A DNA stretch of 26,348 nt from Clostridium sp. (GTDB taxonomy: Bacteria; Bacillota_A; Clostridia; Lachnospirales; Lachnospiraceae): contig JAMPAW010000037.1 of assembly GCA_023666975.1 (NCBI GenBank), positions 1 through 26,348 of the forward strand, read 5' to 3'. Below the pieces are notes generated by a model. The model was not told the origin of the DNA. It did no database searches and saw only the letters and a list, made by a program, of their open reading frames with translations. Both the position numbers and the translations under genes were made by a program. Positions 15,533-21,931 of this stretch are shown in pieces; the stretch's first letter is position 1, and every line of letters begins with the position of its first letter.

Positions 15533-15565
15533 AAAAAAATCCAAGAAGCACAAACCCCTTGGATT
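15533..15565 (-). terminator. Terminator following the tRNA-Leu fragment
   Basis: AATCCAAG/CTTGGATT arms with a 12-base loop are followed on the minus strand by a run of seven Ts overlapping the stem base. It lies 20 bases beyond the tRNA-Leu 3' fragment, like a normal tRNA terminator carried along with it. Confidence 0.75.
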
Positions 15566-15585
15566 CCCTTTATTCCAAACAAAAA

Positions 15586-15636
15586 TGCGGATGAAGGTAC
15601 TCGAACCCCCACGGTCTCCCACTAAATCCTAAGTCT
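15586..15636 (-). tRNA. 3' fragment of tRNA-Leu(UAG), from anticodon loop to discriminator
   Basis: On the minus strand, CTTAGGATTTAGTGGGAGAC followed by CGTGGGGGTTCGAGTACCTT and CATCCGCA matches tRNA-Leu(UAG). The match covers the anticodon loop CTTAGGA, a long variable arm, the T-loop TTCGAGT and the 3' acceptor strand. The 5' half (acceptor strand, D arm, most of the anticodon stem) is absent. The match starts near the anticodon loop, where many tyrosine recombinases cross over. It is not a functional tRNA; it looks like an attachment-site scar. Confidence 0.7.
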
Positions 15637-15661
15637 GATTTATTCTGTTTTCTGGTTTTGG

Positions 15662-15716
15662 ATAATTCTTGAAATGTACAGAAAATGGGGATTTGGGGAA
15701 ATGGAATGGGTTAATT
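15662..15716. repeat. 55-bp duplication, copy B
   Basis: Matches 14594-14648 in the same orientation. Here it lies 57 bp before the antitoxin-like copy B, whereas copy A lies after the antitoxin-like gene in plus coordinates. One simple tandem duplication does not explain that order. Confidence 0.85.
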
Positions 15717-15772
15717 TTTCATGCGTTTTGTTTGGCGTTGATGTCAGGGTTGATGTCAAAGTGTATCCAAAT

Positions 15773-15955
15773 TTATCTCTTCAATATATGTTGCCAGTCT
15801 GCTCTCCTTTGTTCTATCTTCTTTTCTAAGTCCTCTAATGTAATTTCTCTTTTTTCCTGCATCGCCTTATATCCTTCACCAATCAAGCGGTATAATTCTA
15901 ATTTCGTTTCGTTTTCGTTTATTTCTTCCTTAATATCCGAAATTGCTGTCAACAT
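15773..15955 (-). CDS. Small antitoxin-like protein, copy B
   Basis: The 60-residue protein starts at ATG 15955 after AAAGGTG. It is identical to copy A over about the first 45 residues, up to EDLEKK. The C-terminus then differs: IEQRRADWQHILKR here. The charged, helical sequence resembles the toxin-binding tail of Phd/YefM-type antitoxins. There is no adjacent toxin gene: downstream lies the 55-bp repeat, upstream a TnpV-like relic. The unique C-terminus may be closer to the original, because copy A ends abruptly in KCCGR just past the duplication edge. Confidence 0.5.
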   Translation of the reverse strand: MLTAISDIKEEINENETKLELYRLIGEGYKAMQEKREITLEDLEKKIEQRRADWQHILKR

Positions 15956-15976
15956 ATTATCACACCTTTCCAAAAT
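15806..15976. repeat. 171-bp duplication, copy B
   Basis: Matches 14377-14547 in direct orientation with a few mismatches at the left edge. The two copies are 1429 bp apart. Confidence 0.9.
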
Positions 15977-16025
15977 GAAATATCAATCTTCCATCGTCTC
16001 AATTTTTTCTGTCAATGGTAGTAAG

Positions 16026-16136
16026 TCATTTGCTTAAGTTATTGAAGCTTTCAAAATTTTCTGTATCTGGCATTTCAAGATTAGGAATTACATAATCGCT
16101 TTCTTTTCGGTATGTACCACCAAATTGCTCAAAACA
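16026..16136 (-). pseudogene. Remnant of a TnpV-like transposon protein (N-terminal part)
   Basis: The minus frame reads FEQFGGTYRKESDYVIPNLE followed by MPDTENFESFNNLSK and a stop at 16026-16028. FEQxGGTYxxxxxYxIPxLxxP is the typical N-terminus of TnpV proteins carried by clostridial integrative elements. The usual central GxWGxxRxxYLKEHR block is missing, and an in-frame stop just upstream (16137-16139) replaces the start. I treat it as a short relic; the match covers only about 22 residues. Confidence 0.45.
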
Positions 16137-16189
16137 TCATACAGATATATTTTCCGTAATGAAAGCCCAATAATCACTGGCATAAAAAG

Positions 16190-16227
16190 AAAAAACTGCG
16201 GAAGCCTCAAAAAATAAGACTTCCGCA
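16190..16227 (-). terminator. Terminator of tRNA-Arg
   Basis: TGCGGAAG/CTTCCGCA (16197-16204 and 16220-16227) with a 15-base loop is followed by six Ts on the minus strand, 13 bases past the tRNA 3' end. Confidence 0.85.
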
Positions 16228-16237
16228 ACTTCAAATC

Positions 16238-16259
16238 TACGTGCGTGAGAGGATTCGAA
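16238..16259. repeat. Proximal attachment-site copy (attL-like) within tRNA-Arg
   Basis: Identical to 13009-13030 over 22 bp. It covers the T-arm 3' strand, the acceptor 3' strand and the discriminator of tRNA-Arg, plus two flanking bases, so integration preserved the tRNA. Confidence 0.85.
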
Positions 16260-16313
16260 CCCCCGACACCTTGGTCCGTAGCCAAGTGCTCTATCCAGCT
16301 GAGCTACACACAC
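16240..16313 (-). tRNA. tRNA-Arg(ACG)
   Basis: The 74-nt cloverleaf has acceptor GTGTGTG/CACGCAC with one G-U pair, D-arm GCTCAGCTGGATAGAGC, and anticodon stem CTTGG/CCAAG around loop CTACGGA (anticodon ACG, read as ICG). The T-loop is TTCGAAT and the discriminator is G. CCA is not encoded. It is complete and has its own promoter and terminator. It is the integration target of the adjacent island. Confidence 0.93.
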
Positions 16314-16372
16314 CTATATGATTAATACGAGTTCAAAGATTGTTCTTCCGCTCCTTGACCTCAACGGTAAAT

Positions 16373-16401
16373 AGTCTATCACAATACGAAGGTAAAGTCA
16401 A
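16373..16401 (-). promoter_or_regulatory. Promoter of tRNA-Arg
   Basis: TTGACT, 17-base spacer, TAGACT on the minus strand, about 60 bases before the tRNA 5' end. Confidence 0.65.
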
Positions 16402-16561
16402 TCTTTTTTCACCACTTTCGCGCTCAACTTTCGTACCACTTTTACACTTTTCCGATTATTATTCAGTCCTTGCATAATCTTTGTCCGGAAGGTAAATACT
16501 TAAAAACAGGTAATTGCAAAACCCGTAATTGCTTAAATACTGAAAAGCAGAAAGGAAACAG

Positions 16562-16780
16562 ATGATTATGCGCAAGGCAAACTTTTATACCCGAAAAAAG
16601 GACAATTTTACAGACAACAGACAGGATTCTCTCTCTGACTGCCATCGCACCGGCGGGCAAAATCCAAAAGACGCTGCCTCTCCTGCGTCTGAGACTGATT
16701 CCGACCAGGATAGCGCAAACGCAAAGTATGTAGTGAAAGATGATAAGCGAGAGCGCAGAGACGGTCCGGGTGGAAATTGA
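16562..16780 (+). CDS. Small hydrophilic hypothetical protein
   Basis: The 72-residue, very polar protein starts MIMRKANFYTRKKDNFTDN and ends KDDKRERRDGPGGN. It is rich in Asp, Asn, Arg and Lys and has no membrane segment or signal peptide, so it is probably disordered. AAAGGA lies six bases before ATG 16562; the ATG at 16568 is a possible alternative. It is divergent from tRNA-Arg and convergent with the LUD gene. No family is recognised. The polar bias and ribosome site support it only moderately. Confidence 0.45.
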   Translation: MIMRKANFYTRKKDNFTDNRQDSLSDCHRTGGQNPKDAASPASETDSDQDSANAKYVVKDDKRERRDGPGGN

Positions 16781-16820
16781 AACAGGACCACTTCGGACAA
16801 CTGGACAAGTATCTTACCTG

Positions 16821-16866
16821 AAAAGAGACCGGCTATTTCCCTTAAAAAGAGAAACTGCCGGTCTCT
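16821..16866 (-). terminator. Terminator after the LUD gene
   Basis: A perfect 10-bp stem (AGAGACCGGC 16824-16833, GCCGGTCTCT 16857-16866) with a 23-base loop is followed by TTTTC on the minus strand. It may also block read-through from the small plus-strand ORF. Confidence 0.7.
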
Positions 16867-16909
16867 GGCATCTTCATATATATCTTGCCTGCCACAACTT
16901 TTGTCACTT

Positions 16910-17542
16910 CTAATATCCCAATTCCTCTCCTACCAAAATCACTTTGATTCTTCCCGGTATTCGGGACGCTCTCGTAATCACGGTCTGACAACAGATTGTA
17001 TCCTTCAGACAGTCACCGCATTGCCCTGTCTTTGCACACGGTGTATTACAATTCAGGCGAACCGTATTCGGAGGAGCTGCAAAATTACGGGTCCGCTTAA
17101 TTCCCTCTTCCACATCGACAACAACCTTGTTCATTCCCGCCAAGACAATAACTTCCTTCGGACCAAAAATCAAACAGGCTACCCGGTTGCCCGCACCGTC
17201 AATATTCACCAGTTCACCGTCTAAAGTAATCGCATTTGTGCTCATCAGATAAACATCTGACATCACCTGCTTCGCATAACACTCTGCTCTCTCTTCCGGC
17301 GTTTCGTATTGCTCCCGGCGCAGCAAATCATGTCCCGCTGCCTCAACGGCATCATAGATTCCCACCTCCCCTAATGTCATGGAACCGCCATAGGTCACCA
17401 GCTTTTTCTCCGGGCCAATCAATTCCAATACTTTGTCTCTCGCCGATTCTTTGTCCGGGCAATAATATCCTTCCATTTTCCTTGCCTGCAATTTGGCAAT
17501 AATCGAATTTGCCTGATTTTCATAAAAAGTGTTCTTCGGCAT
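16910..17542 (-). CDS. LUD-domain (DUF162, LutC-like) protein
   Basis: The 210-residue protein spans a single LUD domain: TYGGSMTLGEVGIYDAVEAA (about 50-69), STNAITLDGELVNIDGAGNR (about 101-120), then VACLIFGPKEVIVLAGMNKVV. A C-terminal cysteine cluster follows (LNCNTPCAKTGQCGDCLKDTICC, about 163-186), possibly metal-binding. The domain is known from LutC/LutB of lactate utilisation, but stand-alone versions have unknown substrates. No lutAB genes are nearby. ATG 17542 follows AAGGAGG. It has its own promoter after metY and a terminator, so it is probably monocistronic. Confidence 0.85.
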   Translation of the reverse strand: MPKNTFYENQANSIIAKLQARKMEGYYCPDKESARDKVLELIGPEKKLVTYGGSMTLGEVGIYDAVEAAGHDLLRREQYETPEERAECYAKQVMSDVYLMSTNAITLDGELVNIDGAGNRVACLIFGPKEVIVLAGMNKVVVDVEEGIKRTRNFAAPPNTVRLNCNTPCAKTGQCGDCLKDTICCQTVITRASRIPGRIKVILVGEELGY

Positions 17543-17573
17543 CCCGCTTCCCTCCTTTTCGTTTATATTTTAT

Positions 17574-17602
17574 AATATACTACTACCCAAAATTTATGTC
17601 CA
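17574..17602 (-). promoter_or_regulatory. Promoter of the LUD gene
   Basis: TGGACA, 17-base spacer, TATATT on the minus strand, 32 bases before the ATG. I see no terminator between metY and this promoter. Confidence 0.6.
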
Positions 17603-17644
17603 TACCAAATTTACAACCGGCAAAAAACTACTGAAAATCATAAT

Positions 17645-18955
17645 CTACGCATTAACCGCTTTAAATGCCTCGTCCAAATCCTCCAAGATATCCGCAATAT
17701 TCTCTGTACCAATCGACAAGCGGACAGTATTCGGTTTTATGCCCTGATCCGCCAGCTCTGCTTCATTGAGCTGGGAATGTGTTGTCGATGCCGGATGAAT
17801 CACTAAGGACTTTACATCTGCTACATTTGCAAGCAGTGAAAACAATTCAAGATTGTCAATGAAGTCCTTTGCCTTTTCGGCATCCCCTTTAATTTCAAAC
17901 GTGAAGATCGAGCCGCCGCCATTGGGAAAATATTTCTTATAAAGTGCTTTTTGTTCTTCATCATTCGTCACGGACGGGTGGTGTACCGCTTCTACCTGCG
18001 GGTGATTGTTCAAATATTCCACCACCTTTAATGCATTTAGCACATGCCGCTCTACGCGCAGCGATAAGGTTTCCAGTCCCTGCAGGAAGAAAAATGCGTG
18101 GAACGGGGAAAGCGTTGCGCCGGTATCCCGAAGCAAAATGGCCCGAATCTTCGTCACAAATGCCGCCGCACCAACTGCTTTGGTAAAGCTGACACCGTGA
18201 TAGCTTGGGTTCGGCTCGGTCAGGGACGGGAATTTACCGCTCGCCTCCCAGTCGAATTTACCGCTGTCAACAATCACTCCGCCAATCGTCGTTCCATGTC
18301 CGCCAATAAATTTCGTTGCAGAATGTACAACAATATCTGCCCCGTATTCAATCGGACGAACCAGATAAGGTGTCGCAAATGTATTGTCAATCACCAGCGG
18401 AATCTTATGCGCGTGAGCAATATTGGCAATTTTTTCAATATCCACAACATCGGAATTGGGATTTCCCAATGTCTCGATAAAAATTGCTTTTGTATTTTCC
18501 TGTACTGCCTGCTCTACCTCCTGATAGTCAAACGGATTCACAAAGGTTGTCGTGATTCCATACGCAGGCAGTGTATGTGCCAGCAGGTTATATGTACCGC
18601 CATAAATATTTTTTGCCGATACGATATGGTCACCGTTTTGTGCCAGATTCTCAAAGGTATAGGTAATCGCCGCTGCACCGGAAGCAACTGCCAAGGCGGC
18701 AACTCCGCCCTCTAATGCGGCAATCCTTTGCTCAAATACATCTTCGGTCGGATTTGTCAGCCGCCCGTAAATGTTGCCTGCATCGCTTAAATTAAATCTG
18801 GCTGCCGCATGCTCACTGTTCTTAAAGACATAAGACGATGTCTGATAAATCGGAACTGCTCTCGCATCGGTGACCGGGTCCGGCTGTTCCTGTCCTACAT
18901 GTAACTGCAATGTTTCAAATTTTAATGTTCTCTCTGCTCTTGTTTTCTTTGCCAT
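17645..18955 (-). CDS. metY: O-acetylhomoserine sulfhydrylase (MetY)
   Basis: The 436-residue cytosolic PLP enzyme of the Cys/Met metabolism family makes homocysteine from O-acetylhomoserine and sulfide. The PLP lysine is K215 in HSATKFIGGHGT, and the cofactor Asp is in LVIDNTFATPYL. YGRLTNPTEDVFEQRIAALE and the C-terminal SVGTE-type motif (RLSIGTENIADILEDL) are typical. At about 430 residues it fits MetY rather than the shorter MetB/MetC enzymes. I start at ATG 18955 (MAKKTRAERTLKFETLQLH), which follows AGAGGT; ATG 18988 has no such site. It lies downstream of metNIQ across a terminator, so it is a separate unit in a sulfur amino acid region. Confidence 0.92.
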   Translation of the reverse strand: MAKKTRAERTLKFETLQLHVGQEQPDPVTDARAVPIYQTSSYVFKNSEHAAARFNLSDAGNIYGRLTNPTEDVFEQRIAALEGGVAALAVASGAAAITYTFENLAQNGDHIVSAKNIYGGTYNLLAHTLPAYGITTTFVNPFDYQEVEQAVQENTKAIFIETLGNPNSDVVDIEKIANIAHAHKIPLVIDNTFATPYLVRPIEYGADIVVHSATKFIGGHGTTIGGVIVDSGKFDWEASGKFPSLTEPNPSYHGVSFTKAVGAAAFVTKIRAILLRDTGATLSPFHAFFFLQGLETLSLRVERHVLNALKVVEYLNNHPQVEAVHHPSVTNDEEQKALYKKYFPNGGGSIFTFEIKGDAEKAKDFIDNLELFSLLANVADVKSLVIHPASTTHSQLNEAELADQGIKPNTVRLSIGTENIADILEDLDEAFKAVNA

Positions 18956-19029
18956 AATTCTACCTCTTTCCGCGGTTGTCTTCCGCATTTCATTTTTTTC
19001 TAATAAGTCAATCGGTTTCGATTTCCTCT

Positions 19030-19075
19030 TATTTCCTATCTGTTTACAAGGATTATATTATCATTCTATTTCCTA
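19030..19075. promoter_or_regulatory. Promoter region of metY with two TAGGAAATA repeats
   Basis: On the minus strand a TATAAT (19052-19057) is flanked by two identical 9-mers TAGGAAATA (19067-19075 and 19030-19038), 37 bp apart in direct orientation. A related GAGGAAAT follows. This is a plausible operator arrangement for a sulfur regulator; which protein binds is unknown. Confidence 0.45.
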
Positions 19076-19133
19076 GTTGTCCAGTATGAAATACAAATAG
19101 TCAGCCATAGTTTTCTTCTATATCAAGAAACAT

Positions 19134-19182
19134 AAAAAGCAGGAACACATTTTGATTTTCCTACCAAAACAGGTTCCTGCTT
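19134..19182 (-). terminator. Terminator after metQ
   Basis: A perfect 10-bp outer stem (AAGCAGGAAC/GTTCCTGCTT) with partial inner pairing is followed by five Ts on the minus strand. It closes metNIQ, 24 bases past the metQ stop. Confidence 0.85.
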
Positions 19183-19205
19183 ATCTTTGATTCCTTTGCC
19201 TGTTT

Positions 19206-20102
19206 TTACTCCTCAAAAGGAATAACCGCTCCGGCATAAGTGTCATTAATATAATTCTTAATCTCCTCTGATTTCAATACATCAACCAATGCTTTGATTG
19301 CCGCATTGCTTTCATTTCCCTCTTTGACACCGATAATATTCACATATGTCTTAGCCGCTTCCGAATCCGACTTTTCATATGCCAATGCATCCTTTGCAAC
19401 GGAAAAACCAGCCTCTAATGCGTAGTTACCATTTAAGACAACAAATGCGTTTTCCTCTACAACTCTTGCAACCTGCGCTGCCTCTAATTCTACAATCTCC
19501 ACGTTATGCGGATTTTCCTCTATATCATTTACGGTTGCTTCCAGACCGGCACCTTCCTTCAGGGTGATAATCCCATTATCCTGTAACAGCAGCAATGCTC
19601 TTGCTTCATTCGTCGTATCATTCGGCACTGCTATCGTGTCCCCGTCTGCGATATCATCCAGACTGCTCTTTGTTCCCGGATAAATGCCAAATGGTTCATA
19701 ATGAATACCGCCGGCATTGACAATGTGTGTTCCTTTTTCTTCATTAAAGCTGTCGAGATACGGAATATGCTGAAAATAATTCGCATCATACTCTCCGCTC
19801 TCCACGACCTCATTCGGCTGGACATAATCTTCAAACTCGGTTATCTGTAAATCATACCCCTGCTCTGCCAGAATTTCCTTTGCCTTCCCTAAAATTTCGG
19901 CATGGGGTGTCGGTGATGCCGCAATCTTAATCACTTCCTGTCCGTCACTTCCGGCCTGCGTTGCCTGTACATCGGTCTCCTCGGATGCAGCCTCCGTATT
20001 TACTTCATCTTTTGCCGTTTCTGCAGTATCTCCACCGCATCCCGTTAAAACTCCTGTTACGAAAACTCCTGTTAATAATAACGCTAATAATTTCTTTTTC
20101 AT
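19206..20102 (-). CDS. metQ: Methionine ABC transporter substrate-binding lipoprotein MetQ
   Basis: The 298-residue lipoprotein has a signal peptide with lipobox VLTGC; lipidation is expected at Cys22. An acidic, Thr/Glu-rich linker (about 25-55) precedes the NlpA/MetQ domain. Family landmarks are IKIAASPTPHAEIL, YDLQITEFEDYVQPNEVVES, DANYFQHIPYLDSFN, IAVPNDTTNEARALLLLQ and the ending YAGAVIPFEE. It captures methionine (D-, L- or oxidised forms) outside the membrane for MetNI. Start ATG 20102 follows AGAGG. It lies 18 bases after metI and is the last gene of the operon. Confidence 0.93.
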   Translation of the reverse strand: MKKKLLALLLTGVFVTGVLTGCGGDTAETAKDEVNTEAASEETDVQATQAGSDGQEVIKIAASPTPHAEILGKAKEILAEQGYDLQITEFEDYVQPNEVVESGEYDANYFQHIPYLDSFNEEKGTHIVNAGGIHYEPFGIYPGTKSSLDDIADGDTIAVPNDTTNEARALLLLQDNGIITLKEGAGLEATVNDIEENPHNVEIVELEAAQVARVVEENAFVVLNGNYALEAGFSVAKDALAYEKSDSEAAKTYVNIIGVKEGNESNAAIKALVDVLKSEEIKNYINDTYAGAVIPFEE

Positions 20103-20120
20103 CACTTTATCCTCTTTTCT

Positions 20121-20783
20121 TTATGATTTTCTTTTATCCAGCTTTGATGCTGTAAACATACCCACAGACTGAAAAATCTGAACGAGTATAATTAACAAAA
20201 CCACGGTTGTAATCATGATACCGGTCTGCCACCTATAGTATCCATATCGGACGGCGATATCACCAAGGCCGCCTCCGCCAACCGTTCCCGCCATGGCGGA
20301 ATATCCCAGAATCGTCCCGATTGCAATGGTAACGCCTGTAATGAGTGAAGTTCTTGCTTCCACCAGCAGTACCTTGGTAATAATCCTTCCATTTCCGGCT
20401 CCCATTGCACGCGCTGCCTCAATCACGCCATTATCGACCTCTTTAATCGAGGATTCTACCATTCTTGCGATAAACGGAATCGCCGCCACGACCAGCGGAA
20501 CAATCGTCGCCGTAGAACCGGTACTCTTACCCACAAGCGCTCTGGTAAATGGTATCAATAAAATCAGCAAAATCAAAAATGGAATACTTCTGACAATATT
20601 GGCAATGACATCTAAAATCTTATACAAAACCGGATTCGGCGAAAGTCCTTCCCTGTCCGATACCGCCAATAAAATACCCATAGGCAGGCCAAACAAATAG
20701 CCAAATGCCGTTGATACGAGTGTCATATACAACGTTTCACCGATGCCTTTCCCGATCATCTGTATCACCTCAGGCGTCCACAT
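20121..20783 (-). CDS. metI: Methionine ABC transporter permease MetI
   Basis: The 220-residue permease has about five membrane segments and the MetI signature. SIPFLILLILLIPFTRALVG is followed by FIARMVESSIKEVDNGVIEA and the EAA loop EAARAMGAGNGRIITKVLLVEAR. The C-terminal helix region (GIMITTVVLLIILVQIFQ) is typical. ATG 20783 follows AGGAGG by nine bases and lies inside the end of metN (14-base overlap), so translation is coupled. With MetN and MetQ it forms the methionine uptake transporter. Confidence 0.93.
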   Translation of the reverse strand: MWTPEVIQMIGKGIGETLYMTLVSTAFGYLFGLPMGILLAVSDREGLSPNPVLYKILDVIANIVRSIPFLILLILLIPFTRALVGKSTGSTATIVPLVVAAIPFIARMVESSIKEVDNGVIEAARAMGAGNGRIITKVLLVEARTSLITGVTIAIGTILGYSAMAGTVGGGGLGDIAVRYGYYRWQTGIMITTVVLLIILVQIFQSVGMFTASKLDKRKS

Positions 20784-21807
20784 CGCCAACCACCTCCTCT
20801 ATCTCAATTTCATGCTCCTGCAGATAAGCCTTCATTGCTTCTTTTTTGGTACTGTCCTTTTTAAATTCCAGTATCATATCTCCTTTGGCAACGCCTCCCA
20901 CATTTTTGGTAGCGGCCTTCAAAATGTTGACCGGTTCTTCAAAGGTTAATACCAGATTGGCAATCACCGGCTCAAATGCAGAATTTTCTGAAAAGGTAAT
21001 GCGGATACGCTCACCGTGCTTAATTCTGTCCTCTGTTGCCAGCAGCCTTTCCTCTGACTGCACATCTGTGTCCCGCATGATCAACTCTCTGGCAACCTTT
21101 GACTTCGGGTGGCTGAACACATCGGATACCAAACCGGTTTCCACCACCTCACCCTCTTTCATGATCGCCACATGGGAACATATTTCCCGCACCACAGACA
21201 TCTGGTGCGTGATGATGACAATCGTAATGCCAAACCGCTCATTAATGTCTTTCAGCAGTGCCAAAATGGAAGAGGTTGTCTGGGGGTCCAAAGCACTGGT
21301 CGCCTCATCACATAATAATATCTTCGGATCACTGGCAAGTGCCCTGGCAATGGCAACTCTCTGCTTCTGCCCTCCGGATAGCTGGGCGGGAAATACATTT
21401 TTCTTATCCGCAAGCCCTACAATCTCCAAAAGCTCCGCTGCCTTCTTCCTTGCCTCCCTCTTCTTCATTTTTTTAATATATAGCGGAAAACATACATTTT
21501 CCAAAACGGATTTCTGCATCAACAGGTTAAAATGCTGGAATATCATGGCAATGCTTTCCCGCTGTTTTTGCAACTCCTTCCTGGAATAACCGCTTAAGGA
21601 TTTTCCCTCAATAAAGACCTCTCCCTCCGTCGGCTGTTCTAAGAAGTTCATACATCGGACCAGTGTGCTCTTTCCTGCACCAGACATTCCGATAATTCCG
21701 TATATATCGCCTTCATCAATCGATATATTGATATTTTTTAAGGCTTCCACCGTTCCGTCTTTCACCGTAAACGTCTTGGACAGATTCTGGATTACAATCT
21801 CTGACAT
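20770..21807 (-). CDS. metN: Methionine ABC transporter ATP-binding protein MetN
   Basis: The 345-residue ATPase has Walker A GMSGAGKST (40-48), Q-loop MIFQHFNLL, signature LSGGQKQR, Walker B ILLCDEATSALDPQTTSSIL and a switch His in IITHQ. A C-terminal NIL regulatory domain (about 265-345, RITFSENSAFEPVIANLVLT and on) follows. NIL domains in MetN bind methionine and shut down uptake when internal methionine is high. The start ATG follows AAAGGAG. It is the first gene of metNIQ, 124 bases after the GCS2-type gene. I see no S-box or T-box fold in that gap. Confidence 0.94.
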   Translation of the reverse strand: MSEIVIQNLSKTFTVKDGTVEALKNINISIDEGDIYGIIGMSGAGKSTLVRCMNFLEQPTEGEVFIEGKSLSGYSRKELQKQRESIAMIFQHFNLLMQKSVLENVCFPLYIKKMKKREARKKAAELLEIVGLADKKNVFPAQLSGGQKQRVAIARALASDPKILLCDEATSALDPQTTSSILALLKDINERFGITIVIITHQMSVVREICSHVAIMKEGEVVETGLVSDVFSHPKSKVARELIMRDTDVQSEERLLATEDRIKHGERIRITFSENSAFEPVIANLVLTFEEPVNILKAATKNVGGVAKGDMILEFKKDSTKKEAMKAYLQEHEIEIEEVVGDVDA

Positions 21808-21847
21808 AGCGACTCCTTTCTTCCGGTATTGCTCTATCTCTTAGCGG

Positions 21848-21856
21848 TTTATAGCA
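21848..21856 (-). promoter_or_regulatory. Extended -10 upstream of metN
   Basis: TGCTATAAA on the minus strand, about 41 bases before the metN ATG, without a well-placed -35. It suggests that metNIQ can be transcribed separately from the ligase genes. Confidence 0.35.
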
Positions 21857-21931
21857 TACCATTCCAGTGGGGATATGTAAAATATATAAATCGTATGACT
21901 GACTATAGAAAAAAACTATGGCTGTTTGCCG

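Larger units (their letters stand above)
15391..15772. other. Gene-free stretch inside the island
   Basis: These 382 bases carry the promoter of toxin-antitoxin pair 2, a TGTACCGAA motif at 15497, a terminator hairpin, a 51-base 3' fragment of tRNA-Leu(UAG) and copy B of the 55-bp duplication. I see no coding gene. It reads as an old recombination junction. Confidence 0.6.
13009..16259. mobile_element. Decayed genomic island integrated at the 3' end of tRNA-Arg(ACG)
   Basis: A perfect 22-bp direct repeat bounds this 3.25 kb segment (13009-13030 and 16238-16259). The right copy is the 3' end of tRNA-Arg, a classic tyrosine-recombinase attachment arrangement. Inside are two UPF0175/DUF3368 modules, duplicated segments, a tRNA-Leu fragment and remnants of excisionase-like and TnpV-like genes. 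No integrase gene is intact. Each end carries its own tRNA-type terminator. The boundaries follow from the repeat; mobility today is unlikely. Confidence 0.75.

Noticed and set aside
13009..16259. CRISPR array or diversity-generating element based on the many repeats
   Set aside because: The repeats are only two copies each, of different lengths and without regular spacers; no cas or reverse transcriptase genes are present.
18956..19133. S-box or T-box riboswitch upstream of metY
   Set aside because: The leader is short and AT-rich with no P1-P4 or T-box elements; protein control is more likely.
20846..21589. 247-codon plus-strand frame
   Set aside because: It is entirely antisense to metN with low-complexity Ser/Thr-rich sequence; shadow.
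21808..21931. SAM riboswitch upstream of metN
   Set aside because: Only 124 bases and no S-box conserved core could be found by reading.
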